Assembly: GCF_001442755.1 (NCBI RefSeq)
Contig: NZ_CP006371.1
Span: 37,356 to 101,355, forward strand
Reading direction: 5' to 3'
From: Aureimonas sp. AU20
GTDB taxonomy: Bacteria; Pseudomonadota; Alphaproteobacteria; Rhizobiales; Rhizobiaceae
DNA length: 64,000 nt
Below, piece after piece: positions 17,066 through 24,379 of the stretch. Each line of letters begins with the position of its first letter. The stretch's first letter is position 1. Below the pieces are notes generated by a model. It was not told the DNA's origin and did no database searches. It saw nothing but the letters and a program-made list of their open reading frames with translations. Made by a program: the position numbers and the translations under genes.

Positions 17066-17826
17066 GCCCTAGCCAGCACGACCTTGCCGCCAACCAGTTC
17101 AGCCCGCAAGCCGACGCCTATGTCGCCAGCCCCGTACATGCTGGCGGCGCCGACCTCGATCGGATGCGTGCCCTGGCCGCCGCGCGCCGTCCGGCTCGGG
17201 CGCTGGATCTGGGAACGGGCGGGGGGCATGTCGCCTATGCCCTGGCGCCCCATGCCAGAACGGTGGTCGCCTGCGACCTGTCCCCCGACATGGTCGCGGC
17301 CGTGGAGCGGGAGGCGGCGCGCCGGACCTTTGCGAACGTGACGGGAAGGGTCGCACCCGCCGAACAGTTGCCCTTTGCCGACGGTGAGTTCGACCTCGTC
17401 GCCAGCCGCTTCTCCGCTCATCACTGGGCCGACATGGCCTGCGGCCTGCGGGAAACACGGCGCGTGCTGAAGGTCGGTGGAACGGCGGTGTTCGTTGACG
17501 TTATCGCACCACCGGTTGCCGCTTTGGACACCCATCTGCAAGCCGTGGAGCTTCTGCGCGACCCCTCCCACGTTCGCGATTATCGACCATCCGAATGGGT
17601 GGCGACGCTGGAGGGAGCCGGCTTCAGGATCGACGAGATACAGGTCTGGCGGCTGCGCATGGAATTCGCTTCGTGGACGGCGCGCATCGCCACGTTGCCC
17701 GCCTCCGCCGCAGCGATCCGATCGCTGCAAACCAGCGCCGCAGCGACGACGACGGCCTACTTTGCGATCGAGCCGGATGGGTCCTTCGAATTGGATGTGG
17801 CCTGGTTCGGAGCAACCGCTTTCTAG
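17062..17826 (+). CDS. SAM-dependent class I methyltransferase (UbiE-like)
   Basis: A 254-residue methyltransferase. Motif I LDLGTGGGHVAYAL is at about residues 48-61, followed by VVACDLSPDMV, LPFADGEFDLVASRFSAHHW and RVLKVGGTAVFVDVIAP, the usual Methyltransf_11 order. It transfers a methyl group from SAM to an unknown small molecule. The GTG at 17062 overlaps the ybhB stop by four bases and has GGGAGG about 9 bases upstream. A longer open frame reaching back to 16696 is a shadow of ybhB. Its 3' part is duplicated in the fossil at 8.5 kb. Confidence 0.9.
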   Translation: MSPSQHDLAANQFSPQADAYVASPVHAGGADLDRMRALAAARRPARALDLGTGGGHVAYALAPHARTVVACDLSPDMVAAVEREAARRTFANVTGRVAPAEQLPFADGEFDLVASRFSAHHWADMACGLRETRRVLKVGGTAVFVDVIAPPVAALDTHLQAVELLRDPSHVRDYRPSEWVATLEGAGFRIDEIQVWRLRMEFASWTARIATLPASAAAIRSLQTSAAATTTAYFAIEPDGSFELDVAWFGATAF

Positions 17827-17910
17827 GCCGCCTGATAGTCCGCTTCCCACCTGTTTCGACTTGAAACGGACTATCGGCTTTTCATCCTTCTTCGCCATCT
17901 GTCGACCCGG

Positions 17911-17993
17911 GTGAATCGGGCCGAAAGCAGACCGGCAGCTTTCAGTGTGATCGAGCGGAAAGCCGCCGTTCCGCTGTCGACCCTTTGCAGACG
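17911..17993. repeat. Copy of the dispersed intergenic palindromic repeat
   Basis: A well-preserved copy with GGGCCGAAAGCAGACCGGCA, the second arm GAGCGGAAAGCCGCCGTTCC and the GTCGACCCTTTGCAGACG tail. It lies just before the VOC gene and may overlap its leader. Confidence 0.75.
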
Positions 17994-18023
17994 AACGGTC
18001 CGTTTGCTGGTAGGACGGACCGC

Positions 18024-18497
18024 ATGACGGACCAGGCCAACATCCACGTGCAGCGCGCCGATCATATCGGCTTCGCGGTCGCCTCCCTCGATGAGGCCCT
18101 TCGGTTCTGGGTCGATGGGCTTGGTGCACGGCTCGTGCGCACGGGCGAGATGGGTGGCGAATTCCTTGGTCAGGTGACGGGCGCGCATGGAGCACAGGTT
18201 CGCATGGCGATCGTCTCGCTGGCGGATCAGACGATCGAACTCTTGGAATATCGGGGGTTGGATCGGCCAAACGTGCCGGCGAAGCCGTTCGACCCGGGTT
18301 TTGCGCATCTGGCCCTCGTGGTCGATGATATCGACGGGCTCCTTGCGCGAATTGGCCCCTACGGCTGGACGGCGCAAGGCAAGCCGCAACCGATCACTAG
18401 CGGCGCGCGGGCCGGAACGCGGGTGATCTACGCCGTTGGTCCTGACGGCGCGACGATCGAGTTCATGCAACCGCCAGCTATCGCGCAAGACTACTGA
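18024..18497 (+). CDS. VOC-superfamily (glyoxalase/dioxygenase-like) protein
   Basis: A 157-residue protein with two betaalphabeta-beta-beta modules of the VOC fold. The first begins ADHIGFAVASLDEALRFWVDGLG, with the metal-ligand position at His; the second begins FAHLALVVDDIDGLLARIGPYG and ends VYAVGPDGATIEFMQP-like (VIYAVGPDGATIEFMQPP), with the Glu ligand position. It resembles methylmalonyl-CoA epimerase or lactoylglutathione lyase relatives; the substrate is not determined. The ATG at 18024 has an AGGACGG upstream. It is monocistronic and flanked by repeat copies. Confidence 0.85.
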   Translation: MTDQANIHVQRADHIGFAVASLDEALRFWVDGLGARLVRTGEMGGEFLGQVTGAHGAQVRMAIVSLADQTIELLEYRGLDRPNVPAKPFDPGFAHLALVVDDIDGLLARIGPYGWTAQGKPQPITSGARAGTRVIYAVGPDGATIEFMQPPAIAQDY

Positions 18498-18505
18498 TTT
18501 CGCTG

Positions 18506-18602
18506 GATCAGCGTCCGCTTTCCACCCAGTTGAGCCGATTGGCGAGGAGGAAGCAGACGTTCCGGAGTGGTCCATCCGCTTTCGACCCTTTGGAGACGTC
18601 CG
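18506..18602. repeat. Diverged copy of the dispersed intergenic repeat
   Basis: Contains GTCCGCTTTCCACCCA, AAGCAGACGTTCCGG, and CCGCTTTCGACCCTTTGGAGACGTCC. It lies between the convergent VOC and LysR genes. Confidence 0.5.
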
Positions 18603-18636
18603 AGGGCGTGTCGGCCTGCTCTGCGAACCTGCCAAT

Positions 18637-19554
18637 CTAGTGGGCTACACCCGGCAGCCCCCGGAGGAAGGTGACCAGTTCGTCGACCAGCAGGCGCACG
18701 CGCTGAATACGCAGACGGCCCGGCACGGCTAGGATCGACAGAGGAACGGGTTCGGGCGCGTAGTCTGGAAGAACCCTTTCCACGACGCCGCTTTCAAGGA
18801 GGTCGTCGACCAGCCAAAGGTGGGCGGGCGCGATACCCCGGCCCAGCGCGATCGCCTCGCGTGCCGCCAGCCCATGATCCATAAGCAGTCGGTCTCCGAA
18901 AGGCAGGGTCGCGGTGCTCCGGTCCGGACCCCGCAGGACCAGCGTTCCGCTATCGGCTACGTTGCTCATGCGGATCGTGCGGTGGAGTCGCAAGTCGTCC
19001 GGTGATGTAGGCGTCCCATGTCGTTCGAGATAGTCGCGCGCGGCGACGAGGATGCGATGCGACGCGCCGACGTGCTTGCGATGCATCGAGCTGTCGGCCA
19101 GCGCCCCAAGCCGGATCGCGATATCGGCGGCCTCTTGAACGAGGTCGATCCGCACGTCGGACAACTTGAGGTCGATCTCGACACGGGGATACCGGTCCTG
19201 GAAGGCGAACAGGGCGCGCGCGACGTGACGGACACCGAGCGCAGCGGTGCAGGAGACGCGGACCGAGCCCGACAAGGCGTCGCTCGCCTGGTGCAGGCCC
19301 TCGCCCGCCTCGTCCACCAGCCGAAGGATGACGCGGGCGTCCTCCTGATAGCGCGCGCCTTCTGGTGTCAGGGTAAGGCGGCGCGTCGTGCGGTTGATCA
19401 AGGTGGTGCCCAGCGCCTGCTCGAGTTCCGCCACATGCCGGCTCACAGTCGCCTGACCGAGGCCTTCCTCGCGCGCGACCGCCGAGAAGCTGCCGCGTTC
19501 CGCCACTCGGACGAAGCTGCGCATGCGCTCCAGCGTAACGTCGGATCTATCCAC
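18637..19554 (-). CDS. LysR family transcriptional regulator
   Basis: A 305-residue regulator. The N-terminal winged helix reads LERMRSFVRVAERGSFSAVAREEGLGQATVSRHVAELEQALGTTLINRTTRRLTLTPEG, and the rest is a periplasmic-binding-protein-like effector domain (GSVRVSCTAALGVRHVARALFAF). It is divergent from the NAD(P)H dehydrogenase gene at 19648 with 93 bases between the starts. That arrangement is typical of LysR regulators of quinone or electrophile detoxification genes, so I infer it controls that gene. Confidence 0.93.
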   Translation of the reverse strand: MDRSDVTLERMRSFVRVAERGSFSAVAREEGLGQATVSRHVAELEQALGTTLINRTTRRLTLTPEGARYQEDARVILRLVDEAGEGLHQASDALSGSVRVSCTAALGVRHVARALFAFQDRYPRVEIDLKLSDVRIDLVQEAADIAIRLGALADSSMHRKHVGASHRILVAARDYLERHGTPTSPDDLRLHRTIRMSNVADSGTLVLRGPDRSTATLPFGDRLLMDHGLAAREAIALGRGIAPAHLWLVDDLLESGVVERVLPDYAPEPVPLSILAVPGRLRIQRVRLLVDELVTFLRGLPGVAH

Positions 19555-19647
19555 GAAACGGAACGATCATATGCATTGGCTCCAGCTTCCAGATGAACGT
19601 GTGAGCATCTAGCTCCGTGGTCTGAGAACCGGAAGAGGTGCCGTCCC

Positions 19648-20433
19648 ATGAACGTCCTAATCGTCTCCGCCCATCCCGAGCCCCGCTCACTGACCAACGC
19701 CATGCGCGATGCGGCGGCGGAACAACTGCGTAGTGACGGGCACGCCGTGCGCGTTACCGATCTCTACGCCGCCGGCTGGAAGAGCGAAGTCGACCGCGCA
19801 GACTTTCCCACCCTGCCTCCCGGGCAGCGCCTGCGGGTGCCGCAAGCCTCCGGCGAAGCCTTTGCGTCAGGCGCACTGACGGGGGACGTCGTGCAACAGC
19901 AGGAAGGCCTGTTGTGGGCCGACGCCCTGATCCTGGCCTTCCCGCTCTGGTGGTTCTCGATGCCCGCGATCCTGAAGGGATGGATCGATCGGGTCTATGC
20001 CTATGGCTTTGCCTACGGCGTCGGCGAACACAGCGACACGCGCTGGGGCGACCGCTACGGAGAGGGACGTCTGGCCGGCAAACGTGCCATGCTCGTCGTC
20101 ACCGCCGGCGGTTGGCCTTCGCACTACGGGCCGCGCGGCATCAACGGACCGATCGACGACCTCCTGTTTCCGATCCAGCACGGGGTCCTGTTCTATCCCG
20201 GCTACGAGGTTCTGCCGCCCTTCGTGAGCTACCGGGCCGACCGGATGGACGAGGGAGGCTTCGAAGCTACCTCACAGGAGTTGCGTACGCGTATGACAGA
20301 CCTGTTCACGGACACGCCGATACCCTTCCGTCGGCAGAACGGGGGCGACTACGCGATCCCGACGATGGAACTGCGCCAGGAAGCTGCACCCGCGCACGTC
20401 ACTGGGTTCGCGGCGCACCGCATGCCAGATTGA
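19648..20433 (+). CDS. NAD(P)H-dependent oxidoreductase, flavodoxin-like (NQO family)
   Basis: A 261-residue FMN/FAD-binding quinone reductase-like protein. The start MNVLIVSAHPEPRSLTNAM is the flavin phosphate-binding loop, and LLWADALILAFPLWWFSMPAILKGWIDRVYAYGFAYG is the signature of the NQO1/MdaB-like family. VVTAGGWPSHYGPRGINGPIDDLLFPIQHGVLFYPGYEVLPPF completes the fold. It should reduce quinones or other electrophiles using NAD(P)H in the cytosol. It is divergent from a LysR regulator. GAAGAGGTG lies upstream of the ATG. Confidence 0.92.
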   Translation: MNVLIVSAHPEPRSLTNAMRDAAAEQLRSDGHAVRVTDLYAAGWKSEVDRADFPTLPPGQRLRVPQASGEAFASGALTGDVVQQQEGLLWADALILAFPLWWFSMPAILKGWIDRVYAYGFAYGVGEHSDTRWGDRYGEGRLAGKRAMLVVTAGGWPSHYGPRGINGPIDDLLFPIQHGVLFYPGYEVLPPFVSYRADRMDEGGFEATSQELRTRMTDLFTDTPIPFRRQNGGDYAIPTMELRQEAAPAHVTGFAAHRMPD

Positions 20434-20460
20434 ACGTCCGGTTCTGCTACGCGCTTAGCC

Positions 20461-20590
20461 GGGAGCGGACCGTCGCCTTTCCACCCTCCCCTGCCTTCCA
20501 GTCGGTTTCAGATAAGGGCCGAAATCGGACCGGCAGCTTTTGGGCACGATAAGCGGCAAAGCTGCCCTACGGTTTCAACCCGAAGGAGAA
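20461..20590. repeat. Long copy of the dispersed intergenic palindromic repeat
   Basis: One of the fullest copies. It has GAGCGGACCGTCGCCTTTCC, CCTCCCCTGCCTTCCAGTCG, GGTTTCAGATAAGGGCCGAA, the arm GGACCGGCAGCTTTTGGG and the second arm GCGGCAAAGCTGCCCTACGG. It lies between convergent genes. Confidence 0.75.
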
Positions 20591-20649
20591 GCTACCCGAG
20601 CGGGGGCGGTCATGGTTGGAGATCCCAAGCATTCGGTTCCTGAGCCGTG

Positions 20650-21876
20650 TTATGGATGGAAGATCCGACCTGCAGGCCGTTCCATGACCAGACGCCCACT
20701 TCTCCACGATGCGATCGGTGCAGCGATTTCCCGAACGGCAGCGGCTGAGGTTGCAACGTCGAGCAGGACGAAGTCCGCCGGGGCGCCGATCCGCAAGCCG
20801 TAGTCACGCGCCATCAGCCGGGCGGCATCCGCGGAGACCATCGCGAAGACGGCTTCCATCTCCTCGTCGCGGGCGAGTTGCGCGACGTTGGCGTAAAGGT
20901 TCGCCATGCGGATCAGCGAGGCATCGCCGAACGGCGTGAATGGGTTCAAGACGTTGTTCGTGGCAATCGTCGCGGTAACGCCGGCTCGGCGCAGAAGGTG
21001 GGCAGGTGCCACGCCTCGCGGTACGAGGCGTCTGATATCGCGGCCGGTGAGGAACAGATCGGTCGCGGGCAGGACGGTCACGGCGATGCCGGTCGCCGCC
21101 AGTCGCCGTGCCACGGCGTCCACCGCCTCCGGCTCGATCGCCGAAAGCTTCGTCGCATGGCCGACCGAGACGCGCCCGCCGAAACCGCGCCGCTCCGTTT
21201 CCTCCATGACATGGGGAAGCGCGGACCCTTCGGGATCGAGATCTAAATCGACGTGGAAGTCGACCAGCGTTCCGAAGCGTTCCGCAAGGTCAAATATACG
21301 CCGGACATGCCCAGCGGGATCCGGATCGGTGTAGGGGCAGCCGCCGACGAGATCGGCGCCAGCGGCCAGCGCATCCGACAAAAGGTGCTCCGTCTCCGGC
21401 TCCTGCGTCAGCCCTTCCTGCGCAAAGGCGCAGATCTCGATGTCGATCGCGAAAGCGTAATCGTGCTTGATGCGCCGGATGGCGGCCAGCGAACGAAGGC
21501 CGGCGCGCGGATCGACCTCAACGAACGTGCGCAAGAGCATCGTCCCATGCAGGATCGCCTGCTCGACCAGATTGGCGGCGCGAGCGTAGACATCCTCCTC
21601 GGTGAACGCTGCCTTCGCTCGCGCCGTTTCGCGGACGGCCTCCGCCAGCGTGCCCTCGCAGATCGCGCAGCGGTCGAGGATGCAAGCCTTGTCGAGATGG
21701 ATATGACAGTCGACGAAACCGGGAAACGCCAGCCGTCCCGCCGCGTCATATTCGGACGCGGCGGCATCGAGGTTTGGCGTGATCGCCGCGATCCGCCCGT
21801 TCTCGACGCCGATATCGACGAAGTCGCCGCTCGTCGCGACGCGGGCGTTGCGCAATACGAAATCCATTCGGCTCAA
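20650..21876 (-). CDS. Cytosine-deaminase-like amidohydrolase
   Basis: A 408-residue metal-dependent hydrolase. It has the HxHxDK zinc-site segment FPGFVDCHIHLDKA near residue 56, DFHVDLDLDPEG near 205, VSVGHATKLSAI near 240, and IATNNVLNPFTPFGDASLIRMANLY near 305. The usual catalytic Asp in the last segment (TDN or HDD in cytosine deaminases) reads Asn here, so catalysis or substrate may differ. It is probably a cytosolic deaminase or hydrolase of N-heterocycles or N-acyl compounds. Its start overlaps the end of the gamma-glutamyltransferase locus, suggesting one operon. Confidence 0.85.
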   Translation of the reverse strand: MSRMDFVLRNARVATSGDFVDIGVENGRIAAITPNLDAAASEYDAAGRLAFPGFVDCHIHLDKACILDRCAICEGTLAEAVRETARAKAAFTEEDVYARAANLVEQAILHGTMLLRTFVEVDPRAGLRSLAAIRRIKHDYAFAIDIEICAFAQEGLTQEPETEHLLSDALAAGADLVGGCPYTDPDPAGHVRRIFDLAERFGTLVDFHVDLDLDPEGSALPHVMEETERRGFGGRVSVGHATKLSAIEPEAVDAVARRLAATGIAVTVLPATDLFLTGRDIRRLVPRGVAPAHLLRRAGVTATIATNNVLNPFTPFGDASLIRMANLYANVAQLARDEEMEAVFAMVSADAARLMARDYGLRIGAPADFVLLDVATSAAAVREIAAPIASWRSGRLVMERPAGRIFHP

Positions 21877-23481
21877 GTCTCCATGCTCAGGCCCAGCGCG
21901 CAGCCGTCGCTGCGAGGATCGTGCGCCCCGGTCACGTCACCCGCGTCGTCCACCGCGATCACGCCGGCTTGCCCTGCCAGAGGACTGAGATCGACCAGCG
22001 CGGACACTTCGTGGCCACGGAGCGCGAGGTCCGCAAAGGTCGTCTCACCGGCAGACGCTTCGAGCTTCAGAGCGTCTCGCGCATCGGAGAACGTGCGCCC
22101 GAGCAGGAAGCGCGGAGCAGCGAGAGCGGCCTGCGGATCGAGGCCGCGATCAATCAACCGCGCGAGCAGGAGCGCGAGCGTCTGTGGCTGGCCGTCCGCA
22201 CCCTGCGTGCCGTAGACGAGGGCTGGAGCGCCGGCGCGCAAAGCTATGCCAGGGTTCAGTGTGTAGAACGGCCGTTTGCCCGGTTGCAGGCGGTTGGGTC
22301 CGGTCGCGCTTCGATCGAACGCGGCACCGCGGTTCTGCCAGAGGATACCGGTGTCGCCCGCGACGACGCCGCTCCCCCAGTCGTAATAGAGGCTTTGAAG
22401 AAGCGCGACCGAGCGACCCTTGCCGTCCACGACGCCAATGAAGGCGGTATCCCCGGTGCGGACAACATGCGGCCAGGGCAGCGCCCGATCAGCATCAACG
22501 GCAGCCGCCTTCGCGCCGAGACGCTCCGGGTTCAGCATGCGCCCCAGCGGCACGTCGGTGAAGTCCGGATCGGCGATCGCGCCGCGGTCGAGAAAGGCTT
22601 GCTTCACCGCCTCGACGACCACGTGCAGAAAGTCCGCACTGCGGTCGTCGACCCCAGCCAGCGACGGCAGCCGGTCGAGAATGCCCATGATGGCGAGCGT
22701 CGTCGCACCTTGTGTTGGAGGCGGGGGCGCCAGCAGTTCGAGCCCGCGATACTTCATCCGAAGCGGCGGCGCCTCGCGCGTCCGCGTCGCAGCCAGATCG
22801 GCGGCTCGCAGCGGTGAGCCGGCGTTCTCGAGGCCTCGGGCGATGCGCGTCGCCAGTTCGCCCTCGTAGAACTCTCGCGCTCCACCGAGAGCCACGGCGC
22901 GAAGGCTTGCGGCCACGCCTGGCTGGCAAAACGGGCGCGCCTCCTTCCCGACGGCGAACAGCGCTTCGAAGCGCGGCCATCCGCTTCGCTCGGCGGCGCG
23001 GAAATCCAGCCAGAAGCGCTGCGAGTCGGACATCGGGAAACCGCCGTCGGCCAGTTCGATCGCGTCCGCCAGCAGCATGTCGAGCCCTTCGGACCCGTCC
23101 CAAGTCCGACGTGACCAATCGAGCGCCGCGCCCCAGGAGTCGACGAGGCCGGCGCTTGTGAGCGTCGACAGGGGGCCCGCGCGTCGGGATCGGATTGGCG
23201 TCTGGTAGGAGCTCCGCAGACTGACCGATACCGAGGAGGCACACCGAGTATCCCGTACGGTCGGCCAGCATCCATACGCCGTCGCCGCCGAGCCCGCAAA
23301 AATGCGGATAGGTGACAGCGAGCGCCGCACTCGCCGCGACGGCTGCCTCGACGGCGTTGCCCCCCCTCGCCAGGACACGTGAGCCCGCTTCGCTCGCCAG
23401 TCGATGGGGGGTCGTCACCATCGCCCGGAACGGTGGGGATGCTGGCAATGGGGCTGTGGGAGGGGTCTCGGGCACGCTCAA
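21873..23481 (-). pseudogene. Gamma-glutamyltransferase family gene with a frameshift
   Basis: The gene starts at the ATG at 23481 (PHRLASEAGSRVLARGGNAVEAAVA, then FCGLGGDGVWMLAD) and should read to 21873. At about 23170 it shifts frame: the C run in GGGCCCCCTG has one base too many, and removing one C joins IPTRGP to LSTLTSAGLVDSWGAALDW in the other frame. The remainder has the autoprocessing Thr segment (GDTAFIGVVDGKGRS) and SGVVAGDTGILWQNRGAAFD of the small subunit. It may be a pseudogene, a slippage switch or a sequencing error. The product would be a periplasmic or cytosolic amidase. It is the upstream partner of the deaminase-like gene. Confidence 0.8.
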
Positions 23482-23589
23482 TATCGACCTACCAACGTAT
23501 ACTCCATGCCGCCCCCTTTCCGATGTCAGAGAAGTATGAGGTGAATCGGGTTCGTTCTTCCACCCAATCTAAGCGTTCTGCCCAATCTT

Positions 23590-23666
23590 GTGAGGGCCGA
23601 AAGCCGACTGGCAGCTTTCGAGCAGGCTGGGTAGAAAGCCGCCATTCCGCTGTCGACCCGTCAAGG
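23590..23666. repeat. Copy of the dispersed intergenic palindromic repeat
   Basis: Contains GAGGGCCGAAAGCCGACTGG, CAGCTTTCGAGCAGG, the second arm GAAAGCCGCCATTCCGCTGT and the CGACCCGTCAAGG tail. It lies upstream of the gamma-glutamyltransferase locus. The rest of 23482-23979 shows no gene. Confidence 0.75.
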
Positions 23667-23979
23667 TAATTCGAGCGACGAAAACCTATACCTGAAAGCG
23701 GCCGTAGCCGATTCCAGAACTCGTTCGCACCTCAGCGCGTCCGGGACCACCTCGACCTTTCGTCTGTAAACTACGGCATGCGTTCGAAAGGATTGAAGAC
23801 GGGGGGTCTCGACGCCAAAGTGCAACAGCCCACCTACGAGCTACGGAGGAAGCTGGCAGCCCTTCGGGACGCGACCACGGGTTTTGGCCGGCTCCCCCAC
23901 GGGAGATCGAGGGCAAGACCAGGGTAAGAACAGGACGACGCAACGTTCTGTCGCGCGATGAAAGCACGGCTCACGAGAA

Positions 23980-24369
23980 TCAGGTGTGAAGCTGAGTCGC
24001 GATCTCGTTCAACGCCTTGATGATGCCCTTTGGCGGATACGGTTTGGCGAAGAACAGGCCGTTCTCGGGCATGTCTGATGCTTCTACCTTGATGCGTCCG
24101 GACGTCATGATAATCGCCACCGGTGGCCAACGGTCGCGTACGCCTCTCGCGAGCTTCAGACCGTCCATCGTTCCGGGCATCTCTACGTCGGTAAACAGGA
24201 CACGGATGTCGGAATGGCGCTCCAGCAGGCGGATGGCTTGATCGGCGTTACGCGCCTCGTAGGCCGTAAAGCCTGCTTCCTCGCACAGGTCCACCGCTTC
24301 GGCTCGCACAAGAGCATCGTCTTCCACGATCAGAACGGCGTATCGGGCGGGATCTAAGGATTGGGTCAT
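23980..24369 (-). CDS. Single-domain response regulator
   Basis: A 129-residue receiver domain without an output domain. It has the acidic pair in VLIVEDDALVR, the phospho-acceptor Asp in VLFTDVEMPGTMDG, a Thr/Ser at IIMTSG and the Lys in FFAKPYPPKG. It starts 10 bases after the end of the HWE kinase at 24380-26914, so it is probably that kinase's phosphorylation partner. Without an output domain it likely relays phosphate or binds a target protein. Confidence 0.93.
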   Translation of the reverse strand: MTQSLDPARYAVLIVEDDALVRAEAVDLCEEAGFTAYEARNADQAIRLLERHSDIRVLFTDVEMPGTMDGLKLARGVRDRWPPVAIIMTSGRIKVEASDMPENGLFFAKPYPPKGIIKALNEIATQLHT

Positions 24370-24379
24370 TGATGCGCGG

